A stretch of 64,000 bases of DNA, taken from assembly GCA_014529385.2 (NCBI GenBank), contig CM043963.1, forward strand, positions 74,553,412 to 74,617,411, given 5' to 3'. The stretch is from Adiantum capillus-veneris. Taxonomy: Eukaryota; Streptophyta; Polypodiopsida; Polypodiales; Pteridaceae. This document shows, in pieces, positions 35,330 through 47,447 of this stretch. The number at the start of each line of letters is the position of its first letter. Positions within the stretch are counted from its first letter, which is position 1. The translations under genes and the position numbers were made by a program. A model generated the notes under the pieces. It saw nothing but the letters and a program-made list of their open reading frames with translations. It ran no database searches and was not told the DNA's origin.

Positions 35330-35754
35330 ACCTTCATTCCAGAATGAGACAGTTGATGGTACATGAATGAACCATGAACTTTGGGGGGCGGCGGGGGGGG
35401 GGGCTAAATGATGTCTGTTTTTTGGTCTAGCTATCATGAGAAAACAAATAGCAAAAATACCAAACATAGCAAGAATAAACCGAATATGTACATAATTCTA
35501 ATAAGCTATCTATTCATAGGTAAAATGGTGGGATAGATAACCATCGTCAATTTTTCTCATGGGAACCCCATCGTTTGCTTTATATTAACTTTAGGTGTGT
35601 GTTATTAATAAATGAGAGTTTGCATATGTATATTATAGTTGAAGGTTTTTAAATAAATTATTATAAATGTCTTCACCTATACTTTTCTAATTTAAGCTTA
35701 CCCGTATAGCTTTCTATGCTACTCCTTGTATATATCCATAGAAAAATAAATACT

Positions 35755-36009
35755 CTGGGCGAGGGGGGGGGTTCACTATGTATAAATTGTGTATATCACA
35801 TGAGTTCAAGGACTATTTTTAAAACGCTTTATCTGTGAATTTTTGACAAATAAATTATACTTTTTTTTATTATATCTGTAAATTGTTTTTCCAGTTTTAT
35901 TTTATGGTACCCTTTTGTATGTGAAAATGTGAGAGAAAATAAAAAATTTTAACCCCTTTTATTACACTCACGTGATAATCACATAATTATTAAGTGACAC
36001 TCCCGAGAA
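35755..36009. mobile_element. MITE, family 1 copy 2 (diverged)
   Basis: The left part (about 35755-35815: G-rich end, TTCACTA, TATATCACATGAGTTCAAGG) and right part (about 35968-36009: CTCACGTGATAATCAC, AAGTGACACTCCCGAG) match, in order, the two ends of the MITE at 12864-13083. The subterminal inverted CACGTGATA pair is kept and the interior is AT-rich. The left end carries a G run absent from copy 1. Confidence 0.5.
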
Positions 36010-36501
36010 TTAATAAGGTTGATAATATCTCTACATAAGAAAATAGCTTTGAGAGGACTTTTCTAAAGAGGACATATACATATCTAGGAAATTAAGGAGA
36101 CTTTAATGCAAAAGACATGAGGTGTTGATTTCAAAGGAGAAGTTATACATTTCAACAACTTACAATCCTACATAAGAGGATGCACATAGGTTTTATGCAA
36201 AGTCATGGTGGTATGTGGACAAAGGTACACATAAAAAATTGAACATGTAAGTTTGTTTCAAGAGCTTGGTGACATGTGTGCAGCTTCTACACATTTCCAT
36301 AAAACCTTAGCTCAAATTTCACTCTCTTCTCATTCTGTAACCATATTTTTCTCTCTCTCTCACCCCTTACACATCAAAACAAAGACCCAAGGACCAATGA
36401 CCATGAATTCGGGGGCTTATTCGGACCTCTCCAGGGCCCTAAAAATGTATTTATGCACTTCCAAACAACCCATTCTTTTTTTTTAACACATTTTTATTTC
36501 C

Positions 36502-36503
<2 letters not shown>

Positions 36504-36545
<42 letters not shown>
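36504..36545. repeat. (CA)n microsatellite
   Basis: About 21 AC units. Confidence 0.95.
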
Positions 36546-36547
<2 letters not shown>

Positions 36548-37060
36548 CCACCATTAGTAGCATGGGGAAAATCTAGCATGGAAAAGATCACTAGAATTAA
36601 CCATAGCTGCCATTGTATAGACCTTCACATTTTTGCAACTCTCTACCATTAGTCATCTTTTTCCTTTTCTCCTTCTCATGTACACATCTTCAATGCTCCA
36701 AAATCTTCTAATTTATTTCATCTATGACAAAGTAGACAAAAGGATACAATTAGCGAGAGATCAACCAATTCAACTCGATTCCAAGTATCGGATATAAAAG
36801 ATGAGGATGGTCATTCTTCATTTCTTTGACACCGACGGACAAGAGAGAGTGTAAGCCTACCCGATTTCTTGCGAAATTCTCATTCTACGCAACCTACCAT
36901 TGTACATTTTCATTTTCTATTATGTAAAAATCTAACTAGATTTCTAACTTACTAACCTCAAATCTAGCCCTACCACCTATATCCTCACCTACATCAGATT
37001 ACTCCTAAGAACAACTTTGTTATGTGTGTTTAAAAGTGATCATGAAAATTCTATTCCCTC

Positions 37061-38929
37061 CAAAAACCTATAAAAGGAGGGCCTCTCTTTGTAATGAAAA
37101 ACATATGAGAAGAAGAAGTGAGAAGTTTACAGAAGAAGAGTGCGAGAGGAAGTGTGAGAGAGAGGCTACGAGCCTTGCACAAAGACTTGGATTATGCTGT
37201 GCTAGCTTTGTGAGTGAAAACAGACATAACCTTTGCCAATGCTTGCTAAATCCGCAAATGCAAAGTAATTTGCATAGTGTATGCCATAGTGTCCCCCAAC
37301 AAATCTTCAATTGACCATAACTTGCCTTGTAGAGCTTCAATTGATGAACTGACATGCTCCACAACTTGAATACTTTTCATCCATTCACTCTTGTCAGCTC
37401 TAAGCACACATCCCCACTTGCCTTGTCCATTGAGAATGTGCAAAACCTTCTAACTTTGAACTTTGATATCTTTCACTTCGTAGCTCTATTTGAGGAGCCA
37501 TTTGGACCATCTTCTACAACATCTCAAACTCTACATTCCACACACAAACATTGCACTTTGAACACTCAGACATGCCACCCCAATTGGACCATTTTGGAGC
37601 ATTTATGGCTTGAAAAACCACTTTAGACATACATTTTTGCTATCCATTGCCTGCCCAGGTCTTTTGCACTTACCTTAGCACTTTGCTCTACACCTGCATA
37701 TACTGCCATAGCACTGCATTCACACTTCCCCACATAGACTAACTTTGGCTACACCAATGTCACTACTACATATTGGTTGCACCAATGTCGCTACTACATA
37801 TATGGTAATAGGTCTATCAAGTTTTTTTCTTGAGTCTTTACATGCTTACTATCTATAGATATGCCCTTTGCAAATCCCCTTGGTCTCCATTGATATATAG
37901 CATACTATCTACTTTCTTATGATTGCATATGGGCTTAATATAGATGGGGTCATAAAGCACTTTAACCTTATATAAAATGGTATCAAAGGTCATTCATGAC
38001 ATTGCTGTCATGTTTCTCATGGATCAAAATTTATACATCATGTCTAAACTTTCTATATAGCGTAATTCTATATGCTTCTGATAATGTGTACTATTCTATT
38101 TTTAATCTGTCTGACTCATTGCAAGCAAGAAGGTTTGAGGCATTTTAGTTAATTCATAATCAGAAGTTCCTCACGTATACACATTAACATAGGATGGTTT
38201 TTAATTGAGCCTGGCTATGTAATGCAATTTCTCAATTTATTTCAAGCCATTGTGATAATTGTGATGTGTTACGGGCTCAATGAGAGTTTCAATCTATAAA
38301 GAATATGTGAATTAGTGTGCCTAGCTAGAAGATACGATAAATGTAGAGCACTATTTAAGGCCTTTGGTACTCGTATATTGTACATTTTAACCCTAGGTGT
38401 ATAAGGCAATGTGTAAATGGAATTAGGGTTCTCAACTTCATTTGTTGAGAGCACCTCTAGTGAGAGCTCATGTGGTGTGTGGCTATGGACTTTGAGAGCT
38501 TCTTCATGCTCATGTGACTTGATGAATACTAATCAATGCTCTTAATTATCAATCACTATGTATTTTTCACTCTTTATTGAAAATATTTGATGAGTTGATT
38601 AACTAGATCTTGAATATTTAGTGATTAATTTCTCTCTTATCTTGTGTAATTGCCCTCTATTATTTGTATGTTCATGTAGATTTGATTATAGCATGGATAC
38701 TTGATAGATCTATGTGTGTGCGCTTGTGATTAGTGTGTAGCATGATGGGATTAGTGATATTGTGCATCATTGAAATCATTAACGTGTGTAATTGAATTGA
38801 TCTAGTTGAGGAGAAGTGGAATTAGAGATGGCCAATATTGTGGTTTAGCTTCTCCATAGGCCAAGATCACCTAATAAAATTAACCATGTTTGCTATCATG
38901 ATTAGCTCACTAATATTGTGTGACTCGGG
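37061..38929. other. LTR-like non-coding sequence
   Basis: A TATA-box-like TATAAAAGGAGG at about 37069 is followed by a purine-rich leader-like stretch. Near 37979 ATGGTATCAAAGGTC resembles an initiator tRNA-Met PBS with two mismatches. Both suggest a decayed LTR element (plus) spanning about 37.0-38.0 kb, but no repeat partner was found. The part at 37470-37600 is related to 30780-31020. Confidence 0.25.
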
Positions 38930-40048
38930 TTTCAACACCTCTTCTTGGTCCTGGATCTTCGGTGGGTCTTCAATAGTTGGTGCTTGAGGTGGCTCTCCTT
39001 TGTAAGGCTTTAGTAGTCTCACATGGAAAGCATTGTGTATGAGCCAATGACTGGGAAACTTAAGTTGATAGGCAATCTCATTGATTGGTCTAAGAATCTG
39101 GAAGGGACCATAGTACCTTTTTACTAACTTAGCATAATACTTTTGGTGTCCGATAGGATTCTTGCCATCGTGTGCCTTAATCGACCCTTGGGAAATTTAA
39201 GCAAGACCCAATCATTTTCTTCAAAGGCTTGGAATCTTCTTTGCTTATGAGCAGGCAGCCTTTTGCCTTTGCTATGAGATAGAGATAGAATCCTTAATCT
39301 TTTGGAAATATTATTGTAGGTCTCGGCTATACGCATATACAACGAAGATCTTCCCATGTATCTTAAGTAGTAGGGGACTTTTGGATCTTCCCTCAATTAC
39401 CTCGAAAGGTGCTTTTCCCATGGAAGTATGTACAATATTATTGTAGGCATACTCCACTAAGTGTAAGTACTTCTCCCATTGGGATCTTTGATCTACTTCC
39501 GTTACATAGGCTTTTAGTAGATCAAGAATTGTTAGGTTAGCTATTTCACTTTGGCTATCCGTTTGCGGGTGATAGGCCGAAGAGAAATTTAGCCTTGTCC
39601 CTAAATTCTCAAAGAGACCCTTCCAGAAATTACTGGTCATTCTAGGATCTCTATCCGACACTATGGACATCGTCAAGCCATGGTACTTGAAGATTTGTGA
39701 TATGAAGAGGGTTGCCATTTGATGGGCTTTGATAGTCTTTTTGACAGGTATAAAATGAGCTTGTTTGCTAAACCTGTCTACTATCATCCATATTCCCGTA
39801 TTCCCATGGATAGACTTAGGCAATCCAAAGATAAAATCCATGGATATGCTCTCCCATGGTGAATTACGGATTGGCAAAGGTTGAAGCAATCCATGTTGCT
39901 TCCCTCTATCAAACTGCGTCTTTTGGCATACCACACATTTAGAAACATACCCTTGTATGTTTGCTTTCATGGTAGGCCAATAGAAATATGATTCTATAGA
40001 TTGAATCCCTCTATGCCATGCATAAGGAGGAGCATGAGATTCATACAT
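38930..40048 (-). pseudogene. Gypsy integrase and C-terminal tail
   Basis: The frame 40048-39311 has a zinc-binding part (HRGIQSIESYFYWPTMKANI, CVVCQKTQF), the core with SMDFIFGLPKS (first Asp), MSIVSDRDPR (second Asp) and HPQTDSQSEIANLT (Glu). It then has YVTEVDQRSQWEKYLHLVEY and MGKAPFEVIEG. The usual GQTERVN reads SQSEIAN. A second frame (39396-39124) continues with KQRRFQAFEENDWVLLKFPK. The tail, FRPYKGEPP-like then PKIQDQEEVL, fades out near 38930. Catalytic residues are kept but frames are shifted. Confidence 0.85.
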
Positions 40049-40123
40049 TACTTTCTCACGTAGTGAGTTAGTAACGCATAGTCTATTGCCATAGAGAAGA
40101 TAACCATCTTGTAAAGTAAAGGG

Positions 40124-40642
40124 TTACTCTTTCTTCCCTAATGCAAGGGCTAAAATCACATCTCCAGAATTGGGATCAATAGCATACTCATCTATCATAG
40201 AAGATAGATCATTGTGAGTTGCTGTGGAAACCGCATTCACTCTCGGTCGTCTTGAGAGTGCATCTGCTACTTGATTATGATTGCCAACAATGTGAGCAAT
40301 ATGAAAATGAAATTGCGAAAGGAAATTTTCCCACCTCATTTGTTTTTTGGAGAGCTTGGTCTGCGTCATGAAGTACTTAAGACTTTGGTGATCCGTTCGC
40401 AGAATGAAAGGAGTCCCCAATAAATAGTCCTTCCATGAGTCTAAGGCATGTAGAACTGCGAGGAGTTCCTTTTCATATATGCCTAGAGCTTGCTCAACAG
40501 GGTCAAGCCTTTGACTTTCATAGCCTATGGCATGCCCTTCTTGGAGCAAAAAATCTCCAAGGCAATCACCACAAGCATCACATTGGACCTTCTCTTGCTT
40601 TTTATCATCCCTCTTTGAATTATGACGTGGAGAAGTGTGCAA
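40124..40642 (-). pseudogene. Chimeric gag/RNase H frame
   Basis: This open frame of 172 codons begins with gag-type sequence HTSPRHNSKRDDKK, nearly the gag segment at about 43850 (HTSPHHNSKRNEK). It passes directly into RNase H (VQCDACGDCLGDFLLQEGHA, YEKELLAVLHALDSWKDYLL, LRTDHQSLKYF, ADALSRRPR). The normal junction of RNase H, PDLSKPFQVQCDA, is seen in the second copy at 41173-40946. The gag-like block spans about 40605-40690. This is a template-switch or recombination product rather than a natural domain order. Confidence 0.85.
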
Positions 40643-40689
40643 TGGTCTTCTTTGTTTTGGAGGTAATGGAGAGCGTTTAGCTCGCCGTC

Positions 40690-41173
40690 TTCATGGAGCA
40701 AGGGCTGAAATCACATCTCTAAATTGGGATCAATAGCGTACTATCATAGAAGATAGATCATTGTGAGTGGCTATGGAAATCGGATTCACTCTCGGTCATC
40801 TTGAGAGTGCATCAGCTACTTGATTATGCTTGCTAGCAATGTGAGCAATATGAAAATGAAATTGCGAAAGGAAATTTTCCCACCTCATTTGTTTGTCCAA
40901 GATCTTGGTCTGCATCATGAATTACTTAAGGCTTTGGTGATCTGCTCATAGAATGAAAGGAGTCCCCAATAAATAGTGCTTCCACGAGTCTAAGGCAGGT
41001 AGAACTGTGAGGAGTTCCTTTTTATATATGCCTAGAGCTTGCTCAATAAGTTCGAGCCTTTGACTTTTGTAGGCTATTGCATGCCCTTCTTGGAGCAAAA
41101 CAACTCCAAGGCAATCACCGTAAGCGTCACATTGGACCTGAAATGGCTTTGAGAGATCCGGTAGTGTAAGCAC
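40690..41173 (-). pseudogene. Second copy of gypsy RNase H segment
   Basis: A direct repeat of the RNase H segment of 40124-40600 at high similarity. The frame 41173-40946 encodes LTLPDLSKPFQVQCDAYGD and LGVVLLQEGHAIAYKSQRL. The remaining part (40940-40700) is the same DNA as 40140-40390 with more disabling changes. The two copies are separated by the gag-derived block at 40605-40690. Confidence 0.85.
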
Positions 41174-41199
41174 AGGTTGAGAAATAAGCTTTTCTTTAA

Positions 41200-42069
41200 G
41201 CTTTTCAAAAGCATTGTTCTCCTTGGCAGACCATGTATACCTAACATTTTTCTTTGTTAGGTCATGTAATGGTCCCGCGATTTATGAGAACTTTTCTACG
41301 AAGCGTCTATAGTATGCACACATACCTATAAACCTTCTTAGTTCATGTAGATTCCTATGCACACATATCTATAAAGCTTCTTAGTTCATGTAGATTCCTT
41401 AAAGTAATAAAAGGATAGGCCATCCTTTTATTACCTCTAGCTTTGATGGATCCATTTGGATGCCATCTTGAGAGATAATGTGACCTAAATACTGAATCTC
41501 TTGTAAGAAAAACCCACTTTTCTTTCGATTAATATAAAGTTTATTCTCTCGTAAGACTTGAAATATTACCTAGAGATGTTGCTTGTGTTCATCTAATGAA
41601 TTTGAGTAGATGATTATATCATCAAAGAACACTCCAGTAAAGGTTCGCTGAGGCCTGAATCGCTTCTCCATCAAGCGGTTAAATGTGGTTGGTGCATTGG
41701 TCAAGCCAAAAGGCATGACAATGTATTTGTAAAGACCAATTGTAGTGCCAAATGCGGTCTTTACAATGCCTTGATCAACTATCCTTATTTGATGGTAGCC
41801 ACTTTTTAGGTCAATCCTACTGAAGTAGGATTGACCTACTGAAGTAGGGTCGGCCTACTGAAGTAGGCCGACCCTTGCAGCTTATCAAATAGGTCTTCTA
41901 CCTGTGGAACGGGAAACCTATTCTTGATAGTGATCCTATTTAGTGCTCTATACTTGACACACATACGATATCCGCCGTCTTTCTTTTGTACTAATAACAT
42001 GGGTGAACAAAATGGAGATGAGCTAGGCCTAACCATGCCCTTCTCAACTAATTCATGCACTTGCGGCAT
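41200..42069 (-). pseudogene. Gypsy reverse transcriptase
   Basis: The frame 42069-41836 encodes SPFCSPMLLVQKKDGGYRMC and YRALNRITIKNRFPVPQVED, the RT fingers. After the palindromic insertion at 41815-41875 the strand continues with KSGYHQIRI, MPFGLTNAPTTF and GVFFDDIIIYSNS; the FFDD is the catalytic YxDD-type box (about 41610-41640). A ~50-bp tandem duplication lies at about 41318-41400. Not translatable as one frame. Confidence 0.85.
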
Positions 42070-42395
42070 AATCTCCTCTTGTTGAGCTTGAGAAACTCTA
42101 TAAGGAGGTTTATTAGGCGGTGAACTTCTTGGAAGAAGTTCAATTGCATGGTCATCATTGCCTCGTTTAGGAGGTAGTTTACAAGGGATGTTGTCAATAA
42201 AAACATCTTGAGATCCCTTGAGAAAATTGGATAACTCTAATTCCTTGTGATTGTTTATATTTTATTTTGCTAAAGCATTAGGTTCATTTTGAGAATCTTT
42301 GACAAAAATTATGTGCACAGAAATAGAGCTCTTTATTAAATTATTGAAAGCTTGCATATGTACAAAGTGTATGGTGCTACCCAACTACTTAGCAT

Positions 42396-42881
42396 CTATG
42401 TATATATCTTTTCCCTGAACCTAAAGTAGATTTGCCTTTCAAGGAATTTAACATTGGCAGCCATGCAATCAAACCATGGTACACCTAGGATTACATCCTC
42501 ATGCTTGAGAGGAGAGATAAAGAAGTCCTCTTTGTCCACATAGCTTTGGACATGGAGCCTCAATTTTCCAATTAAGTGACTGACTGAAGCTTCTTGTCCC
42601 TTGAAAGTACCATCGGCGGGTAGGACATCTCCCATCTCATAGGCTTGGATGCCTAGCTTGGTGGCCAACTATGTAGATATGAAATTGTGAGTAGAATGAG
42701 GGTCAAAGAGAATAAAAGAATCATGTTCTCTTACCTTTCCCCAAGCATGGCATAGAGGTGATACTTTGTGGTGAGCATCCTCTTCTTGGATATCGACCAA
42801 GGTAGCTCTAGGAGGCTCATTTCGTGTATTCTTGTGGGGCAAGCACGATAAGCATGCCCTTGCTCCCCGCACTTGAAACAA
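42396..42881 (-). pseudogene. Gypsy aspartic protease
   Basis: Two adjoining frames encode LFDPHSTHNFIST, where DPHST stands at the usual D-S/T-G active site. GEVLP-type GDVLPADGTFKGQE and HEDVILGVPWFDCMAANVKF follow, the typical xxDxILGxxWL region of gypsy proteases. The active-site Gly position holds His, so the enzyme would be inactive. A stop splits the region near 42669. Confidence 0.75.
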
Positions 42882-44339
42882 CGGTTATCCTCGCGATAAC
42901 GCTCAAGCTCTTTAGGAGAGTTTATTTTTGCCTTTATAAACTCCCTTCTCCTTAGCTTTGTTATTGTTGGCGTTGCCTTTAGGAGACTTTTGGACAATGT
43001 TCTTCCCCTTAGGCTCGTTATTACTGTCCTTGTTCTCCGTGGGCTTAAGATTTCTCTTAGCCCCTTGTTGGAAATTGATTTGTGAAGCCATCATGTATGG
43101 TGCATGACTGCAAATATGGTGCATGGCCTTTGGGAGTTGACATACTCCTCCATATCTTCAGTTAAACCCGCACAAAATTGTTATTTTTTGTCTCCAAAAT
43201 CCATCTTTTTGAAGACAGTGGCTTTGAGATGTAAGTCCCAAAAGTTGTCTACTTATTTGTGAATAGATTCATAGGGATAGAGCTTCAAGCTTCGCCATTC
43301 GGTGAGTACTTTGTTTTTGGCATCGGTAGCCAAACATGATGGAAGCTCTTAAAGCTTTCCATGTTCGTGGAGCTTCACCGTTTTCCTGTAGGCTAGACCA
43401 CCATTGCCTGGTGGACTTTTGAAAATACATAGCTACATGGCGTAGCTTAGAGGACTCCATGAAGCCCTCATCTCCAAATGCCGCATCGAATTGTTGAATG
43501 AAAGGCCAAGACTTTGTCTGTAGCACCAAAGGTGCCATCGTAGGTAAGGAAAGAGATGTTCTTTCCTCCCTCTTTGAACTTTTTGAGCTTGGACGACCTC
43601 TTCCATGTAGCATAGGATTTCCTATGGCCTATTCTTTTTGGTGGTTCAAAAGTTGCACCATCACTTTCTTCAGACGAGGAAGAATCTGAGGAGGATGGAG
43701 AAGAGGATGAACTCTTTCTTGCCCTTTTATTCCCTTGTTCCTCCTTGTCTGCACCATCACTTTCTTCATAAGAGGAAGAGATGAAGAAGATGGAGAAGAG
43801 GGTGACCTCTTTCTTTCCTTTTTCTTCGCTTGTTTTCTCATTCCTCTTTGAATTATGGTGTGGAGAAGTGTGTGATGGTCTTCTCCGTTTAGGGGGTGAT
43901 GGAGAACGTTTTGCCTGCCCTCTTTGTGGAGCCATCTCCATCGAGGTGTCAAGAGACTCACTTCTTTCTCGTTCTTTTGGTGGGGGCTCTACCATTGAAA
44001 CTTGAGTTCTCCTTTGAGAAGGAGATGTGTCATCAAGTAGTAGATTTTTGAGCCCTTTGTACGAATCCTCTTCTTCTTCCCAAATCGGAGAGAGGCCTCT
44101 TTTGGAAGTCTCACAAGGAGGCTTCCTAGGTACTCTTTGTTCTTGGTGGGGAGTTTGGAGGATCCCATGAGCACGTAGATGCCATTGCACTTCACTTTGG
44201 AGGGATGGAATGCCCATGGCTTGTCTCGACGCCTAGAAAGAAGGTAGTTAACAAGCATAGGGGCATCATTAGTAGCCCGTTCAGTAGCAAAATCAAAGCT
44301 CTCAACATTAATTTTAGTCTCTTTATTATTGTTAGCCAT
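42882..44339 (-). pseudogene. Gypsy gag
   Basis: Starts at 44339 (MANNNKETKINVESFDFATE). A Lys/Ser/Glu-rich linker follows (44217-43620) with an internal ~90-bp duplication (near 43660 and 43755, encoding SSSxSSxEESDGA-type sequence). A capsid-like region comes next (KLRHVAMYFQKSTRQWWSSL, 43430-43350), then a zinc knuckle CFKCGEQGHAYRAC (about 42845-42885). At least three frame changes break it. Confidence 0.85.
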
Positions 44340-44715
44340 TCTAACAACTTTTAGGTGTAAAATGTTTTAAGTGTACTTTGGCACTTCAAGCCCTAGTTGC
44401 TACTCCTCTTTACCCCTTTAGAAAAGCACTCAAGCTCCTGTACCCGTGGCTCGAATATCATTAATTGCAAGGAATATAAGAGAGGGTCTTTCAAGCTTCT
44501 AATAGCTCAATAGTGGTTAAGCTATAGGCAAGCCCCGTAGGACTCCACTATTAAGACCATAGCTTTCGAATATGATGCCCCGTTATCTGCACGAAGCAAG
44601 CGCACTGCAAGGCTGAAAAGTCCCTATTCTACTTACTCAATTGCAATTAATAATACCAACCATTTATAGCTAGCTTGAGGACCTATCCTCTTGAGCAAGA
44701 AAAAAGAAACCTTGT

Positions 44716-44728
44716 GCTCTGATACCAA
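44716..44728 (-). promoter_or_regulatory. Gypsy primer-binding site
   Basis: On the minus strand TTGGTATCAGAGC follows the LTR end ATGTTACA. It is complementary to initiator tRNA-Met. Confidence 0.85.
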
Positions 44729-46326
44729 TGTAACATTTAATGGTCTAGTAACTTGTGTGTAGCGGAAAATAACATAGACATAATGAGCATTTCATTAGAA
44801 TAGATTCCTAATAAGCATAGCAAGAGTGCTTGGATGGAGAGAGAAAAAAAAAGCATAACACCTAGTTAGATAGGCATGAACAATACTTCAAAAAGCGAGA
44901 GAAAATAAGCTATTGACAACAGTTGAGGACCGGATTTACATGGAGCCAGTCCTCCCTCCAAAAGGATTTGTATTATAGGTTTCCCCCATCAAGGGAGACA
45001 TTTTACAATACAATACTTTGTGTTCCTTCAATAACTTGCTGGTGCAATGAAGATGGAAGCTTGAAGCACCAAGCTCACACTTGTAAAACACAACATCAAT
45101 TCCCTCACAGTCTTAGACCCAAGATCTCACACACCTTCAAAGATGGTGAGAGCTAGCGGGGTATGAGAGTAGATCGAGAGGAAGAAGGAGTATTATTACG
45201 AGAAAGAAGTATATCTCCTTACATAATCACTCATAATAGCTTAGCATAGCTTAGTAATTAGCATGGTAGAAAAGATGAGCATGCATTCAAGCTTGGCTCT
45301 TGGTTGTGGATTTGCATCACAAAGCCAAGAGTTGTTGGTGTAGGCCTCCCTTCTCACAAGCTTGCAGTAGATGATGAGCTTTCCATTAAAGCTTGAGAAT
45401 GAGAGAGAGTCTTCTTTACTTCACACATGAGATTGTGTGAGTGTGTGTGTGATAATGCCTTGCCAAAATCAGCCCCCTCTCTCTCTTGTTCAACCCCTCT
45501 TGATTTTTACTCATGCTGGCATCCCATTGGACCCTGCAAAGCTTAGCCAATGATAATTAAGAAGCATAAGTGATAGCCTTGTGACATGTGTCCCCTTTTC
45601 TCCTTTTGTTAGAGCTTTAGGTAATTATATAATGCAATTAAACTCTCATTGGACCCCTTAGTCTTCTGGCCAATAGGAATCAGGCAGGCCATTGGGTTGC
45701 TGAATGCTCATTGGACCCCTTGGGAGACTATCCAATAGTCTTCTAGAGAGCTTAATTTCTATTGGTTCTTTTATCAAGTGTTTTTTAATGAATTAAACTA
45801 AATGTACTCTAGCCTTATTCTCATTGGTCCACCTCTATGGCCATCCACTTGGATTTGAATGCACCTTGGGGACAACTAGGCTAGGGAGCTGACATGTGTC
45901 CCTTATTCTCTTTGTGTAAAGGGAGCCTTCTAGAGTGTGTGTGTGTTTCTCTCTCCTCCCCTACAATTTGGGCTCGTCCCCTCCTATCTAGGGATATGTG
46001 AAGACTTTATGGTCTTCACATAAGCATTCAATTTTACTTAGAGTTTGATCATTGGATCTAACCTTTGAATTTTGGAACCTTAGCATTTTGGAAGTCTTAA
46101 AGGGCTGAACCTTAGGGTCTTTGAACCCCATTGTTGCACATTGCTCTTTTGTAGATGGCCCCCCCTTTGGATCCCTATTTTCCCTCCTTTGGATCCCTAC
46201 TGTGGGCCGGGGTCTGCCAGCTTAACCAATATTCTAGCTTTTTCTCCCCTGATACTTTCCCATATTAAATGATCAGTTTAACATAAGAAAAGCATTTACG
46301 AGAAGTAGATATTAGTTATTATGACA
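44729..46326 (-). repeat. Gypsy 5' LTR, about 1.6 kb
   Basis: On the minus strand it starts TGTCATAATAACTAATATC and ends ATTAAATGTTACA. It adjoins the PBS and has an inverted-orientation homologue at 9869-11540. It contains short GT runs where the solo copy has long CA microsatellites. Confidence 0.85.
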
Positions 46327-47070
46327 AAGAAAAAGTTTTATATGTTGATTTAGAAGGCCACAGGTATGTGATGAGCAGTAATACAACACAAGAGAGAGGT
46401 GTAAGTACACAAATACGGATGCGTGCATTTGTGCAAGGAAGGGGAGAAGCGGTACATACTATATGTGGGTGGAGCAAGCCTCAAATGAAGAGATACCTGT
46501 TAGTTTGTATATGTACAATTAATAATAATAAGTGTGGGTGGTGGGTAACTAGACACTAGATGCATGGTCCCGTGCAAAGGCATGTTGGCTTTACCCCAAA
46601 TACCTCCCACTTAGTGGGAAATGTGCTAATTTGGAAGTGCTACTAGATGTAGATTACCTTGCCTTCGAGTGTCAACCTGCCCTCGACTTGCATTTTAACT
46701 CTACCCCCACCCCAGCTGAGCCTTCATGCAGTGTGCAAACAGTAAAAGGACAAGTACTCCCGCCCACTTGTCGCGTCCTCTTTTGCCTCGCTTTCTCCAC
46801 GCAGATCTCTACACAGTGTCTCTTGCAGACAGAGAAGAGCACTGATGGCCCATCACATGCCGACTCTCCAATTCTTGTATGTATCTTGCACCACTCATTG
46901 AAAGGGAAGCCTTGGAATGGCCGGTTACATGTGCATTTCGATCCTACGCAGCTCCTGTGGGATGCATCTGTGCGCCTCATATCAGCGTCTTCTTGCTTGA
47001 GCAGGCAAGGACTCACCTGTCACTCTTCTATGTGTGGCCTTTCCACGAGCCATCTCTACAAACATCATAA
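46327..47070. other. No recognised gene
   Basis: The open frame 46631-47167 has no recognisable motif and mixed composition. Not supported as coding. Confidence 0.35.
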
Positions 47071-47447
47071 CAAAAAAAAAACCACATTATGTGAGCGAAT
47101 GTTACTTTCACATAAGGGTATCCACGTGTCAAACACAACTACAAATAATATGGACAGTATCGAGTGAACAAGAGCACCAGGTACAGTAATGACACCCCTA
47201 TTCGCTTGGTACTGACCCTGCAAATTTGAACTGCAAAAAAGAATAAAAGATCTACAAAAAACACAACAAAAAACCAATCACATTCTATGAGTGAATGTGC
47301 CTTTTGCATAAGGGGTTCCAAGCGGCAAACACAACTACAAGGAATATGGTCAGTACCAAGTGGATCACAACCCAAAACATAGTTCTACCACCCCCTATTC
47401 GCTTGGTACTGACCTTACCAATTTAAACTGCAAAAAAGAATGATAGG
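47071..47447. repeat. Tandem duplication of a ~185-bp hairpin unit
   Basis: Copy 1 (about 47071-47250) and copy 2 (about 47264-47447) share CACAACTACAA, ATATGG, CCCCTATTCGCTTGGTACTG and AACTGCAAAAAAGAAT blocks. In copy 2 GGTCAGTACCAAGTGG (47348-47363) is inverted-complementary to CGCTTGGTACTGACC (47400-47414). Copy 1 keeps the right arm but its left arm has decayed. Confidence 0.85.

Larger units (their letters stand above)
35330..37060. other. Non-coding, probable 3' region and LTR of the gypsy relic
   Basis: A purine/G-rich PPT-like tract (GGGGGGCGGC plus a G run, about 35383-35403) follows the integrase end. AT-rich sequence with TATATATCC-type stretches follows; an LTR probably starts near 35409. 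No partner LTR was found in the window, so the borders are not proven. It contains MITE family 1 copy 2 and a CA microsatellite. Confidence 0.35.
38930..46326 (-). mobile_element. Ty3/gypsy element, one LTR, degraded and rearranged
   Basis: In minus-strand order: a 1.6-kb LTR (46326-44729), PBS (44728-44716), gag with CCHC knuckle, protease, RT, RNase H (partly duplicated) and integrase. RT before integrase is the gypsy order. A second LTR expected below 38930 is not found, so the 3' end is deleted or replaced. Frames are broken throughout. A solo LTR of the same family lies at 9869-11540. The exact clade is not assigned; the zinc knuckle, RT and HTSPHHNSKR-type gag are the best anchors. Confidence 0.88.

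Noticed and set aside
37061-38000. 3' LTR of the gypsy element at 38930-46326
   Set aside because: No block of the 1.6-kb LTR (for example the ends or the GGATCCAAAGG motifs) could be found there.
46631-47167. A 178-codon plus-strand gene
   Set aside because: Overlapping opposite-strand frames are equally long, no motif is present, and the right part is in the tandem hairpin repeat.
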